NCBI RefSeq assembly: GCF_008107625.1
Contig: NZ_SDKK01000017.1
Span: forward strand, 1 to 64,000
Length of the DNA: 64,000 nt
Direction: 5' to 3'
Origin: Zoogloea oleivorans
GTDB taxonomy: Bacteria; Pseudomonadota; Gammaproteobacteria; Burkholderiales; Rhodocyclaceae
Shown: in pieces, positions 8,265 through 16,645 of the stretch
Layout of the letters: the number at the start of each line of letters is the position of its first letter
Numbering within the stretch: position 1 is the stretch's first letter
Program-made: the position numbers and the translations under genes
Notes under the pieces: generated by a model
What the model saw: the letters and a program-made list of their open reading frames with translations, nothing else
What the model was told of the DNA's origin: nothing
Database searches by the model: none

Positions 8265-8996
8265 CTAGTCGAGCCAGACCAGGGAGGCCATCCGCCCGGT
8301 CACGCCGTCACGGCGGTAGGAGAAGAAGCGCTGCCGGTCGGTGACGGTGCACAGGTCTCCGCCAAAAACACCGCTCACGCCAAGAGACTGCAGGCGCAGA
8401 CGAGCCAGCAAGTAAATGTCGGCCAGCCACTTGCCGGACTGGACGCCGGGCCGGAAGGCTGCCGCGGCGCCGGGTTCGGCGTCGACAAACGCGGCACGCA
8501 CCTCGTCACCGACTTCAAAGGCTGTCGGGCCGATGGCCGGGCCCAGCCAGGCGATGATGTCCGACGGCGGCACTTGCATCGCCGCCACCGTCGCCTCGAT
8601 CACCCCGCCCTGCAGACCGCGCCACCCCGCATGGGCAGCGCCGACTACCGAGCCGGCCCGGTCACACAGCAGCACCGGGAGGCAATCGGCCGTCATTACG
8701 ACGCAAACGGCGCCGGGACGACGGCTCACCGAGGCATCTGCGTCGGGCACCCCGTCAGGGCAGGCAGCATCGACAACCCGGGTGCCGTGCACCTGGTTCA
8801 ACCAGTACGGCTCGCCCGGCAGCACACCGCGCAGGATCGCCCGGTTGGCCGCCACGCTGGCTGGCAGGTCACCCACGTGCGTGCCCAGGTTCAGGCTGTC
8901 GTAGGGCTGCCCGCCAACGCCGCCGCAACGGGTCGTGGACAAGGCCCGCACCCGCGCTGGCGCTGGCCAGTCGGGCCGAATCCAGTCGGCGGTCAC
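8265..8996 (-). CDS. pgeF: Peptidoglycan editing factor / multicopper polyphenol oxidase family (YfiH, PgeF)
   Basis: 243 aa protein of the YfiH/laccase-domain family. Members have been reported as peptidoglycan-precursor editing factors and as purine nucleoside phosphorylases. Typical motifs are seen: LNLGTHVGD, TADCLPVLL, HAGWRGLQGG and a C-terminal HxxR-type end with FSYRRDGVTGR. The start is GTG at 8994-8996, whose GTGA overlaps the rluD stop; this fits translational coupling and the family length. Downstream partner of rluD, as in many Proteobacteria. Confidence 0.9.
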   Translation of the reverse strand: MTADWIRPDWPAPARVRALSTTRCGGVGGQPYDSLNLGTHVGDLPASVAANRAILRGVLPGEPYWLNQVHGTRVVDAACPDGVPDADASVSRRPGAVCVVMTADCLPVLLCDRAGSVVGAAHAGWRGLQGGVIEATVAAMQVPPSDIIAWLGPAIGPTAFEVGDEVRAAFVDAEPGAAAAFRPGVQSGKWLADIYLLARLRLQSLGVSGVFGGDLCTVTDRQRFFSYRRDGVTGRMASLVWLD

Positions 8997-9925
8997 GGCG
9001 TGGGGCTCTCGCGCAGGACTTCCAGCAAGCCTTCGATATCGGCGGCCAGATCGATATTCCAGCGGCAGGGTTCGCCACTGAGTGGATGAATGAAGCCAAG
9101 CTGCCAGGCATGCAGGGCCTGTCGCGGAAAAGCGTCGAGACGGGGGTCCGAGCTGCGGGGCTTGCCATAGGTGGCGTCGCCCACCAGCGGATGGCCGATA
9201 TGGGCCATGTGAACACGGATCTGGTGGGTTCGTCCGGTGGCCAGTTCGCATTCGACGAGGGTGGCTCGCGCAAAGCGCTCGATGACCCGGTAACGGGTCA
9301 GGGCTTCGCGCCCGCCGGGCACAACCGCCATCTTGGTGCGATTCACCGGATGACGACCGACCGGCGCGTTCACCTCGCCACTCGATGCCGGCGAACCATG
9401 CACGAGGGCGTAATAGTGGCGCTTGACCGTGCGCGCCTGCAGCTGGCGGACCAGTTCGGTCTGCGCCTCGAGGCTTTTCGCGACAACCAGCAGGCCGCTG
9501 GTGTCCTTGTCGAGGCGATGCACGATGCCGGCGCGCGGCACCTCACGGAAAACACTGCCGTGATGCAGCAGCGCATTGAGCAAGGTGCCAGACCAGTTGC
9601 CGCTACCCGGATGGACGACCAGCCCGATGGGCTTGTTGATGACGACCACCGTGTCGTCTTCAAAAACCACGTCGAGCGGAATGTCCTCGGCCTTCTCGGC
9701 AAGCATGGACTCGGACGGTTCCGGGCTGACGAGAATGGTTTCGCCCCCCCAGACCTTGGTCTTGGAATCGGGCGAAGCGCCGTTCACAAGAATCCGCCCG
9801 GACTTCAGCCAGGATTGCAGGCGACTGCGGGAATGTTCAGGAAACAAGCGAGCGAGAGCCTGGTCTACCCGCAGACCAGCACAATCATCGGGAATCGACT
9901 CGCGTTGCGGCGAAGGGGAAGACAT
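8993..9925 (-). CDS. rluD: 23S rRNA pseudouridine synthase RluD
   Basis: 310 aa. It makes pseudouridines 1911, 1915 and 1917 in helix 69 of 23S rRNA. An N-terminal S4 RNA-binding domain (RVDQALARLFPEHSRSRLQSW) precedes the RsuA/RluA catalytic domain with HRLDKDTSG, whose Asp is catalytic. The ATG at 9923-9925 lies 43 bp from the divergent bamD start. The bamD/rluD/pgeF arrangement is standard in Beta- and Gammaproteobacteria and supports RluD over RluC. Confidence 0.95.
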   Translation of the reverse strand: MSSPSPQRESIPDDCAGLRVDQALARLFPEHSRSRLQSWLKSGRILVNGASPDSKTKVWGGETILVSPEPSESMLAEKAEDIPLDVVFEDDTVVVINKPIGLVVHPGSGNWSGTLLNALLHHGSVFREVPRAGIVHRLDKDTSGLLVVAKSLEAQTELVRQLQARTVKRHYYALVHGSPASSGEVNAPVGRHPVNRTKMAVVPGGREALTRYRVIERFARATLVECELATGRTHQIRVHMAHIGHPLVGDATYGKPRSSDPRLDAFPRQALHAWQLGFIHPLSGEPCRWNIDLAADIEGLLEVLRESPTP

Positions 9926-9933
9926 GGCTGGGC

Positions 9934-9939
9934 TATAAT
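9934..9939 (+). promoter_or_regulatory. Possible -10 box for bamD
   Basis: TATAAT lies 29 bp before the bamD start in the 43-bp divergent gap with rluD. No good -35 is seen at normal spacing, so this is a candidate only. Confidence 0.4.
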
Positions 9940-9968
9940 CGGCCCAGTCTTCTTCCAAAGAGTTTTCA

Positions 9969-10772
9969 ATGGCGCATTTCACCCTGCGTAGTTTAACGCT
10001 TACCGCCTTCCTCCTGCTTGCCGGCTGTAGCGGCATGCCGGATCAGGTCGACGAAACCGTCAGCTGGAGCGCCCAGAAGCTCTATACGGAAGCCAAGGAA
10101 TCCATGTCCGACGGGGCCTGGGACCGCGCCATCAAGATGTTCGAGAAGCTGGAAGCGCGCTACCCCTACGGTCGCTACGCCCAGCAGGCCCAGCTTGAAG
10201 TGGCCTACGCCTACTACAAGTCGAGCGAGCCGGCCTCGGCCATCGCCGCCTGCGAGCGCTTCATCAAGCTCCACCCGAATCATCCGAACGTCGACTACGC
10301 CTACTACCTGAAGGGCCTGGCCAACTTCAACGAAGACCTCGGCCTGCTCGGCAGCCTGGCCAGGCAGGATCTTTCCGAGCGTGACCCCAAGGCCACCCGG
10401 ATCTCCTTTGAAACTTTCAAGGAACTCGTCCAGCGCTTCCCGGACAGTAAATACACGCCCGACGCCAAGCTGCGCATGCGTTATCTGCTCAACGCACTGG
10501 CCTCCTACGACGTGCATGTGGCCCGTTACTACTACCGTCGCGGCGCCTATGTGGCGGCGGCCAACCGGGCCCAGACAACGATCAAGGATTTCCCCCAGTC
10601 GCCGGCCACCGAAGAAGCGCTGTTCCTGATGGTCAAGAGCTACGACGCCCTGAACATGCCGGAACTGCGCGACGATGCCGAACGCGTCATGCGCAAGAAC
10701 TTCCCGAACAGCACTTACTACACCGCCGCCCCAAACGGGAATGCGACCACCTCATGGTGGAAGATGTGGTGA
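9969..10772 (+). CDS. bamD: Outer membrane assembly lipoprotein BamD (ComL)
   Basis: 267 aa lipoprotein of the BAM complex, which inserts beta-barrel proteins in the outer membrane. The signal peptide ends in the lipobox LLAGC, so the lipidated Cys is residue 20. The mature part is built of TPR-like helices (QLEVAYAYYKSSEPASAIAACERFI). It is divergent from rluD and 18 bp upstream of a small conserved gene. Confidence 0.96.
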   Translation: MAHFTLRSLTLTAFLLLAGCSGMPDQVDETVSWSAQKLYTEAKESMSDGAWDRAIKMFEKLEARYPYGRYAQQAQLEVAYAYYKSSEPASAIAACERFIKLHPNHPNVDYAYYLKGLANFNEDLGLLGSLARQDLSERDPKATRISFETFKELVQRFPDSKYTPDAKLRMRYLLNALASYDVHVARYYYRRGAYVAAANRAQTTIKDFPQSPATEEALFLMVKSYDALNMPELRDDAERVMRKNFPNSTYYTAAPNGNATTSWWKMW

Positions 10773-10790
10773 TACGCAGCGCCCGCCGCC

Positions 10791-11309
10791 ATGGATGAAG
10801 CCGTTCGCCTCGCCCTGACCAAATGGCCCGATGTCCCGTCCTGCACGGGCTGGCTCAGGCTGTCGCGGCGGGGCGAATGGTGGGTACCCGAAGGGCCGAT
10901 CCGTCACGCGGGGCTGCGCGCCTTCATCGGGCGCAACTATCTGGCCACACCCGACGGCCGCTGGTACTTTCAGAACGGCCCGCAGCAGGTTTTTGTAAGC
11001 CTCGACTACACACCAAGCATCCTGCGTCTCGTTGCACCGGGGCAACTGGAAACCCATACCGGCCTGCCGGTCATGTCGATTTCGGAAGCCTGGCTGGACG
11101 AAGAAGGCAGCCTTGTCCTGCGCAGCGAACACGGCGCCGCCCTGCTGGACGACCGTGACCTGCCGGCGCTGTGCGAACTGATGGACGGCAACCTTGAAGC
11201 ACCTGACGGGCCGATTACCCTGAACTGGGCCGGCCAACAGTTGCCTGTCGGCCGGATTCAGCGGGCAGAAGTGCCTGCCCGCTTTTCCTTCAACCCGAAT
11301 CCGGCCTGA
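10791..11309 (+). CDS. Conserved protein of unknown function (DUF2946-like family)
   Basis: 172 aa soluble protein with no signal peptide or membrane segment. The text (MDEAVRLALTKWPDVPSCTGWL, then RWYFQNGPQ and VSLDYTP) matches my memory of a betaproteobacterial conserved family annotated as DUF2946; I am not certain of the DUF number. It starts 18 bp after bamD on the same strand and ends 7 bp before the convergent manC stop. No function can be assigned. Confidence 0.7.
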   Translation: MDEAVRLALTKWPDVPSCTGWLRLSRRGEWWVPEGPIRHAGLRAFIGRNYLATPDGRWYFQNGPQQVFVSLDYTPSILRLVAPGQLETHTGLPVMSISEAWLDEEGSLVLRSEHGAALLDDRDLPALCELMDGNLEAPDGPITLNWAGQQLPVGRIQRAEVPARFSFNPNPA

Positions 11310-11316
11310 GCCGGAC

Positions 11317-12756
11317 TCAGCCCCGGCCGTAGGTGTCTTCGAAACGGACGATGTCGTCCTCGCCGAGGTAGCTCCCCGACTGGACTTCGATGATCTCGAG
11401 GGGCACCTTGCCCGGGTTGGCAAGTCGGTGCACGTGCCCTAGCGGAATGTAGGTGGACTCGTTTTCACCGAGCAGGAAGGTCTTGTCGCCATTGGTGACT
11501 TCAGCAGTACCCTTCACCACAATCCAGTGCTCGGCGCGGTGGTGGTGCATCTGCAAGCTGAGACGCGCCCCCGGATTGACGACGATGCGCTTGACCTGGA
11601 AGCGCTCGCCGTTGTCGATGGAGTCATACCAGCCCCACGGACGGTGAATCTTGCGGTGGGCCGAAGCCTGGCTGCGCTTGGCCAGCTTGAGGGCGGCAAC
11701 GATCTGTTTGACGTTCTGGGTCTTGTCCTTGCGGGCCACCAGCACGGCATCGGGCGTTTCGACAATCACCGCATCGTCCAGACCGACACAGGCCACCATG
11801 CGGTCCTGGGCATAGACGAGGGTGTTGCGGCTGTCTTCAAACAGCACATCACCCCGCGCCACATTGCCACTGGCGTCCTTGTCAGCGATTTCCCACAAGG
11901 CGTCCCACGCCCCGACATCCGACCAGCCGGCTGACATGGGCACCACGCAGCCGGCGATCCCCAGTTCGCTGGCACCGGCCAGCTTTTCCATGATGGCGTA
12001 GTCGATGGAGTCCGACGGGCAGGCAAGAAAGGCTTCCTTGTCCACGCGCAGGAAATCCGCATCGCGGGACCCCGCCGCCCAGGCTGCCGCGCAAGCCTTG
12101 GCCATGGCCGGCTGAAGATGGTCCATGGCTTTCAGCCAGGTGCTCGCCTTCATCATGAAAAGGCCGCTGTTCCAGAGATATTCGCCGCTATCCAGGTAAC
12201 GCTGTGCCGTGACGGCATCGGGCTTTTCGACGAAGGACGCAATCGATTTGCTGCCATCCGCGCGCTCGGCGCCAAAGCGAATGTAGCCGTAACCGGTTTC
12301 CGCATGATCGGGAACGATGCCGAAGGTCACGATGGCCCCGTCAAGGGCCGCCGGAATGCCGGCGTCGATGGCCTGCTGAAAGCCGGCCAGATCACGCATG
12401 ACGTGATCGGCAGGCATCACCAGCAGGACCGGATCGGCCTCACCGGCAGCCAGCACCGCCAGAGTCAGGGCCGGCGCGGTGTTGCGACCAACCGGCTCAA
12501 GGACGATGCTGCGACTGGCACGCCCCGTCGAGCGCAGTTGCTCGGCCGTGACGAAGCGGTACTCCTCATTGCAGACCACGATGGGTGCCGATGCCACCGG
12601 CAGACGCCCGGAAAACCCGGCCAGCCGGCCTGCAGTGGCCTGCAGCATGGTTTCATCGCCCACCAGCGCCAGCAGCTGCTTGGGATACTGTTCGCGGGAG
12701 AGAGGCCACAGACGGGTGCCGGAGCCCCCGGAAAGAATGACGGATTGAAGTTCCAT
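11317..12756 (-). CDS. manC: Mannose-1-phosphate guanylyltransferase / mannose-6-phosphate isomerase
   Basis: 479 aa bifunctional enzyme making GDP-mannose for exopolysaccharide or LPS. The N-terminal nucleotidyltransferase has the GGSGTRLWP loop at about residues 9-17 and FVEKP; the C-terminal type II phosphomannose isomerase is a cupin domain with HHHRAEHW and GHVHRL. The ATG at 12754-12756 gives the normal family start. No other polysaccharide genes are nearby, so the pathway cannot be named. Confidence 0.95.
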   Translation of the reverse strand: MELQSVILSGGSGTRLWPLSREQYPKQLLALVGDETMLQATAGRLAGFSGRLPVASAPIVVCNEEYRFVTAEQLRSTGRASRSIVLEPVGRNTAPALTLAVLAAGEADPVLLVMPADHVMRDLAGFQQAIDAGIPAALDGAIVTFGIVPDHAETGYGYIRFGAERADGSKSIASFVEKPDAVTAQRYLDSGEYLWNSGLFMMKASTWLKAMDHLQPAMAKACAAAWAAGSRDADFLRVDKEAFLACPSDSIDYAIMEKLAGASELGIAGCVVPMSAGWSDVGAWDALWEIADKDASGNVARGDVLFEDSRNTLVYAQDRMVACVGLDDAVIVETPDAVLVARKDKTQNVKQIVAALKLAKRSQASAHRKIHRPWGWYDSIDNGERFQVKRIVVNPGARLSLQMHHHRAEHWIVVKGTAEVTNGDKTFLLGENESTYIPLGHVHRLANPGKVPLEIIEVQSGSYLGEDDIVRFEDTYGRG

Positions 12757-12855
12757 GACAGGTTTGGCGTGTTTGAAGTCAGAAAAGTGGGCACTGCACA
12801 ATGAAGCGCCTTTTTACCACAAACCCTGCTGCGTCAAACGCATGTCATGCAAATG

Positions 12856-13473
12856 TCAGGCAGCCGGAACTTCTTCTTCCGGAGTCGCCAGCCATGATCC
12901 GACAACCTGCTCGGCCTCTTCGATCCCGGTCTTCTTGAGACTCGAGAACAACTGCACGGTCACCTGCGCACCCAGCGGGGCCAGTTCCTTGCGCACGGCG
13001 GCCAGGGTCGTCGCCTGCACGGTACGGGTCAGCTTGTCGCTCTTGGTGAGCAGCACGTGGATCGGACGGCCACTGGGCGCAAACCAGCCCAGCATGACGC
13101 GGTCCCGATCCTTCAGCGGATGACGGGAATCCATGATCAGGACCAGCCCGACCAGGTTCGGCCGCGTGGTGAGGTAATCCTCAAGCAGGCCCTGCCACTG
13201 CAGGCGAACGGCTTCCGGCACCTCGGCATAACCGTAGCCCGGCAAGTCCACCAGCACGGCGCCGTTACGCAGGCGGAAAAAGTTGATCAGCTGGGTACGT
13301 CCCGGCGTCTTCGACACGAAGGCGAGACGGACGTGATCGCAAAGGGTGTTGATGGCGCTCGACTTGCCGGCGTTGGAGCGGCCCGCAAAGGCGACTTCCG
13401 GACCGTTGGGCGGGGGCAGACCGTTCGGCTTGGCGACGGAAATTTCAAACTGGGCGTTACGGAACAGGGACAT
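12856..13473 (-). CDS. engB: Ribosome biogenesis GTP-binding protein EngB (YsxC/YihA)
   Basis: 205 aa TrmE-Era-EngA-EngB family GTPase needed for large-subunit assembly. The P loop GRSNAGKSS is near residue 30, switch [11 protein letters not shown] near 75, and the NKxD equivalent is TKSD. The gene is divergent from cytochrome c4 across a 107-bp gap, the usual neighbour pair in Betaproteobacteria. Confidence 0.96.
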   Translation of the reverse strand: MSLFRNAQFEISVAKPNGLPPPNGPEVAFAGRSNAGKSSAINTLCDHVRLAFVSKTPGRTQLINFFRLRNGAVLVDLPGYGYAEVPEAVRLQWQGLLEDYLTTRPNLVGLVLIMDSRHPLKDRDRVMLGWFAPSGRPIHVLLTKSDKLTRTVQATTLAAVRKELAPLGAQVTVQLFSSLKKTGIEEAEQVVGSWLATPEEEVPAA

Positions 13474-13580
13474 GAGATGCTTTGGCAGGCGCGACGCATG
13501 TTATTGCATCGCGCAAATGACTGGAATTACTATAGAATAGCAGGTTTGAGACATCCACATTCTTGGCTTCCGAGGACATC

Positions 13581-14216
13581 ATGATCAAGCGTTCACTTCT
13601 GCTTTCGCTGTTTCTGACCGCCAGCGCGGTTCAGGCTCAAGACAAGGCCGCCGGCCAGCCCGACCTGGCCAAGGCGAAACAGACTGCAGAACAGGTTTGC
13701 GGCGCCTGCCACGGCGCTGATGGCAACAGCCAGATCCCCGCGAACCCGAAGCTCGCGGGCCAGCATGCGGAATACCTCTACAAGCAGCTGAAGAACTTCA
13801 AGAGCGAAGGCGGTCAACCCGCAGAGCGCGCCAACCCGATCATGGCCGGCATGGCTGCGATGCTCTCCGACGACGACGCCAAGGGCGTGGCCGCCTACTT
13901 CGCAGGCCAGACCCTCAAGCCCGAAAGCGCCAAGAACAAGGCCTCCATCGAGCTCGGCCAGAAACTCTGGCGTGCTGGTGACTTGAAGCGCGGCATTCCC
14001 GCCTGTGCGGCCTGTCACGGCCCCGCCGGTGCCGGCCTGCCGGCCCAGTTCCCGCGTCTGTCGGGCCAGTTCGCCGATTACACCGAAGCCCAGCTGAAGG
14101 CCTTCCGTGCTGGCGAACGCGCCAACGATCCGGCCAAGATGATGCGCACCATCGCCCTCAAAATGACCGATCCGGAAATCAAGGCCGTCTCCGACTTCGC
14201 CGCCGGCCTGCGCTGA
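13581..14216 (+). CDS. Diheme cytochrome c4
   Basis: 211 aa periplasmic electron carrier. A signal peptide ends at about residue 19 (SAVQA). Two class I heme c sites are seen, CGACH with Cys40/Cys43/His44 and CAACH with Cys142/Cys145/His146, one in each of two homologous halves, and Met ligands fit in the IMAGMAAML and KMMRTIALKM segments. The ATG at 13581 has GAGG upstream. Likely donates electrons to a terminal oxidase. Confidence 0.95.
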   Translation: MIKRSLLLSLFLTASAVQAQDKAAGQPDLAKAKQTAEQVCGACHGADGNSQIPANPKLAGQHAEYLYKQLKNFKSEGGQPAERANPIMAGMAAMLSDDDAKGVAAYFAGQTLKPESAKNKASIELGQKLWRAGDLKRGIPACAACHGPAGAGLPAQFPRLSGQFADYTEAQLKAFRAGERANDPAKMMRTIALKMTDPEIKAVSDFAAGLR

Positions 14217-14250
14217 GCCTGGGCGCCTTCGGGCGTGCTGATGCAGTGAA

Positions 14251-14280
14251 AAAAAGGGGTGGTTCCGACCACCCCTTTTT
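14251..14280. terminator. Bidirectional terminator between cytochrome c4 and the DUF455 gene
   Basis: Perfect 13-bp inverted repeat AAAAAGGGGTGGT / ACCACCCCTTTTT with a TCCG tetraloop. The A and T runs at the two ends let it work on both strands for two convergent genes. Confidence 0.93.
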
Positions 14281-14293
14281 CTATTCTTGCAGC

Positions 14294-15133
14294 CTACGAT
14301 TCACGCTGAACAAGACGCGGCCGCCCCGCCTCCAGCCGGGTGATTTCGTCGGCACTGAAGCCCGCCATCCGGCGGGCTTCCACATTCAGGGGCCTGGGCG
14401 GCCAGGGCGCTTCGAACTCGTTCATCAAGGCCAGATAGGTTGCCTCGGGCTCCAGGTCGCGTTCGGCGCAAAAATAGCGAAACCACTGGTCGCCCAGCGC
14501 CACATGGCCAATCTCGTCACGCAATATGATGTCCAGCACCGCAATGCTTGCGGCATCGCCGATGTGTTTCAGCCTGGCCACGATGGGCGGCGTGGCATCC
14601 AGCCCGCGGGCCTCCAGAACCCGCGGCACCAGGGCCATCCGCGTCAGGGGATCGTCCGCGGTCTTGACAGCCATGTCCCACAAGCCGCGGTGGGCGGGAA
14701 AATCGCCGTAAGCAAAGCCCACATCGCGCAGCCGATCAGCCACGAGACCGAAGTGATAAGCCTCTTCAAACGCCACCGTCAGCCAGCCCGCATAGAAATC
14801 GACCGGTAGCCCGCGAAAGCGATAGACGCAATCAAGAGCCAGATTGATCGCGTTGAACTCGATATGCGCAATGGCATGCAGCAAGGCCGCCAGCCCTTCG
14901 GGAGAGCCGGGCCGGCGGCGCGGAACCGACGTATGGGCAAGCAACTCCGGCCTCTGCGGCCGCCCCGCGTCGTCAACCGGCAAGGCCGGGGCAACACTGC
15001 CATCGGGCAAAGGCACCAGGCCAGCGGCCCAGTCCTGGCAAAGCGCCCGCACCAGCGCCACCTTGTCGGATGGCTCGCAACTCATCAATGCCCGATAGGC
15101 ACGGGCATGCACATTTTCATGATCTTCCAGCAT
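14294..15133 (-). CDS. DUF455 family ferritin-like protein
   Basis: 279 aa. The segments AHIEFNAINLALD, EEAYHF and DEIGHVALGD supply the Glu/His ligands expected for a ferritin-like di-iron four-helix bundle, which is how DUF455 is classed. The function is not established; a role in rRNA/tRNA hydroxylation or oxidative chemistry would be guesswork. It sits alone between two terminators, so it is a monocistronic unit. Confidence 0.85.
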   Translation of the reverse strand: MLEDHENVHARAYRALMSCEPSDKVALVRALCQDWAAGLVPLPDGSVAPALPVDDAGRPQRPELLAHTSVPRRRPGSPEGLAALLHAIAHIEFNAINLALDCVYRFRGLPVDFYAGWLTVAFEEAYHFGLVADRLRDVGFAYGDFPAHRGLWDMAVKTADDPLTRMALVPRVLEARGLDATPPIVARLKHIGDAASIAVLDIILRDEIGHVALGDQWFRYFCAERDLEPEATYLALMNEFEAPWPPRPLNVEARRMAGFSADEITRLEAGRPRLVQRES

Positions 15134-15163
15134 GGGGGCGATGCTACCAGTTTGCGCACATGC

Positions 15164-15196
15164 AAAAAGGCCGCCCTTTTCAGGGGCGGCCTTTTT
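15164..15196. terminator. Terminator after the phasin gene
   Basis: A 13-bp stem AAAAAGGCCGCCC / GGGCGGCCTTTTT with a 7-base loop lies 21 bp beyond the phasin stop. On the minus strand the hairpin is followed by five T, so it ends phasin transcription. Confidence 0.9.
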
Positions 15197-15217
15197 GGCA
15201 CTTTTTACTGCGTCAGG

Positions 15218-15778
15218 TCAGACGGCCTTGCGCTTCGCCGGGGCGCGAGTCTTGACCGGGGCCTTGGGGGCCACTTCGGGCAGCAGGCCGTTGGAGGCCG
15301 CGATTTCAGTGATCTGCTCGCCAGCCTTGGTGATGCTCTCCATCGCCGCAAGTTGCGCATTCAGGCCGGTGCGAATCGCATTGAACAGGGGCTCGAAGCC
15401 TTCGGGGGCACCGACGACCAGACGGTCGATGTTTTCCTGCACCTGGCGGCTCGCCTCGGTGGCCGACTGCTTCAGCGCGTCAGCAAGGATGCTGCGGGTT
15501 TCGACCAGCACGCCATATTGCTGGCGGGCGCTGTCGGATGCACGCTCGAGATTCGGTTGCAGGTAGGCAGCTTGCCACTGGGCCAGCCCCTCGGCATCCT
15601 TCACCTCAAAAAAAGCCTGGGTCGCGGCCATTGCTTCACGGGCAGACTCCAGACCGGCGTCGAACTGCAAACGGGTCATTTTCTGCGCCTGCTCCATCAG
15701 GCTCTGACCAAGCTCGATCAGACTTTCCATCCCAGCAATCTGGAGCGGAGCGAATTGCGTGAAACCGGCAGCCGACAT
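15218..15778 (-). CDS. phaP: Phasin family protein (PHA granule-associated)
   Basis: 186 aa. The amphipathic helical text (LQIAGMESLIELGQSLMEQAQKM and later A/Q-rich helices) matches phasin_2 proteins that coat PHA granules. The C-terminus is Ala/Lys/Arg-rich (TRAPAKRKAV), reminiscent of phasins that also contact DNA. The ATG at 15776-15778 is preceded by AAGGGAAAGGG. It is about 8 kb from phaC and is probably a PhaR target, which is inference. A 186-bp upstream gap leaves room for an operator. Confidence 0.88.
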   Translation of the reverse strand: MSAAGFTQFAPLQIAGMESLIELGQSLMEQAQKMTRLQFDAGLESAREAMAATQAFFEVKDAEGLAQWQAAYLQPNLERASDSARQQYGVLVETRSILADALKQSATEASRQVQENIDRLVVGAPEGFEPLFNAIRTGLNAQLAAMESITKAGEQITEIAASNGLLPEVAPKAPVKTRAPAKRKAV

Positions 15779-15964
15779 GTAATCCCTTTCCCTTGCATTG
15801 ACATGAATAACAGGACCGCATCGTGGGCGTCTCCTCCACCTCTGCGTATTTTTTTCAACGCGAACCCTGTGACAACAGTGCGCCAGAAAACGCACAACTG
15901 CAAAACTGTCGCCATTGTCCTGAATTTATCACTTTAGCCGAATCCGGCATTTCCCCGTCACACA

Positions 15965-16585
15965 TCAGGGTAAACCCTTGCGTTCTGACAAAATCACGAT
16001 CCGTACGAGTTCGGCGAGCGATTCAACCTGCAACTTCTCCATGACCTTTGCCCGGTGTTGCTCGACCGTCTTCATGCTGATGCCCAGGCCATCCGCAATC
16101 TGCTTGTTGAGCCGGCCCGCAACCATGCCCTCCATCACCTCCCGCTCCCTCGCAGTGAGGCCATCAAGGCGCCGCTGGATTTCGGTCAGGCGCTCAGCCT
16201 CCTCCCGACGCCGGGCGGCGAGCAGCACCGCATCGTGAACCCGGTCGAGGAGAACCTGCTCGTTGAAAGGTTTCTGCAGAAAATCGAAAGCACCGTCGCG
16301 CATGGCCCGCGCCACCATCGGCACATCGCCATGGGCTGACACGAAGATGATCGGCACGCTGTACCCAAGCCGAATCAGGCGCTCCTGCAAGCCTACGCCG
16401 CTGAGGCCCGGCATGCGCACGTCAAGAACCAGGCAATGTGCATTCTGCAAGGCCTCTCCGTCAGCCATCAAATCCAGCGCGCCACTGAAACAACGAACCG
16501 GCAACCCCAGGGTTTCGACGAGCAGGCCTATGGACAGCCTGACTGCATCATCATCGTCGACCACGCAAACAAGCGGCCCTTTCAT
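15965..16585 (-). CDS. FixJ/LuxR-type response regulator
   Basis: 206 aa two-component regulator. Receiver domain with the acidic pocket DDDD near residues 10-13 and the phosphoacceptor Asp in LDVRMPG near residue 54; C-terminal GerE/LuxR helix-turn-helix (LTAREREVMEGMVAG ... SMKTVEQHRAKVMEKL). It follows the histidine kinase by 60 bp and is its likely partner. Target genes are unknown. Similar to FixJ/TodT/NodW in architecture. Confidence 0.93.
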   Translation of the reverse strand: MKGPLVCVVDDDDAVRLSIGLLVETLGLPVRCFSGALDLMADGEALQNAHCLVLDVRMPGLSGVGLQERLIRLGYSVPIIFVSAHGDVPMVARAMRDGAFDFLQKPFNEQVLLDRVHDAVLLAARRREEAERLTEIQRRLDGLTAREREVMEGMVAGRLNKQIADGLGISMKTVEQHRAKVMEKLQVESLAELVRIVILSERKGLP

Positions 16586-16645
16586 GTCAGCCTCCTGGTG
16601 GGAAAAGCATTTTTTATTTTATGTATGTGCAATACCGGCCGGCAC

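Noticed and set aside
15830-15900. Sigma-54 promoter upstream of the phasin gene (TGGCGCACTGTTGT on the minus strand)
   Set aside because: The GG and the TTG are one base too close and the GC of the -12 box is missing.
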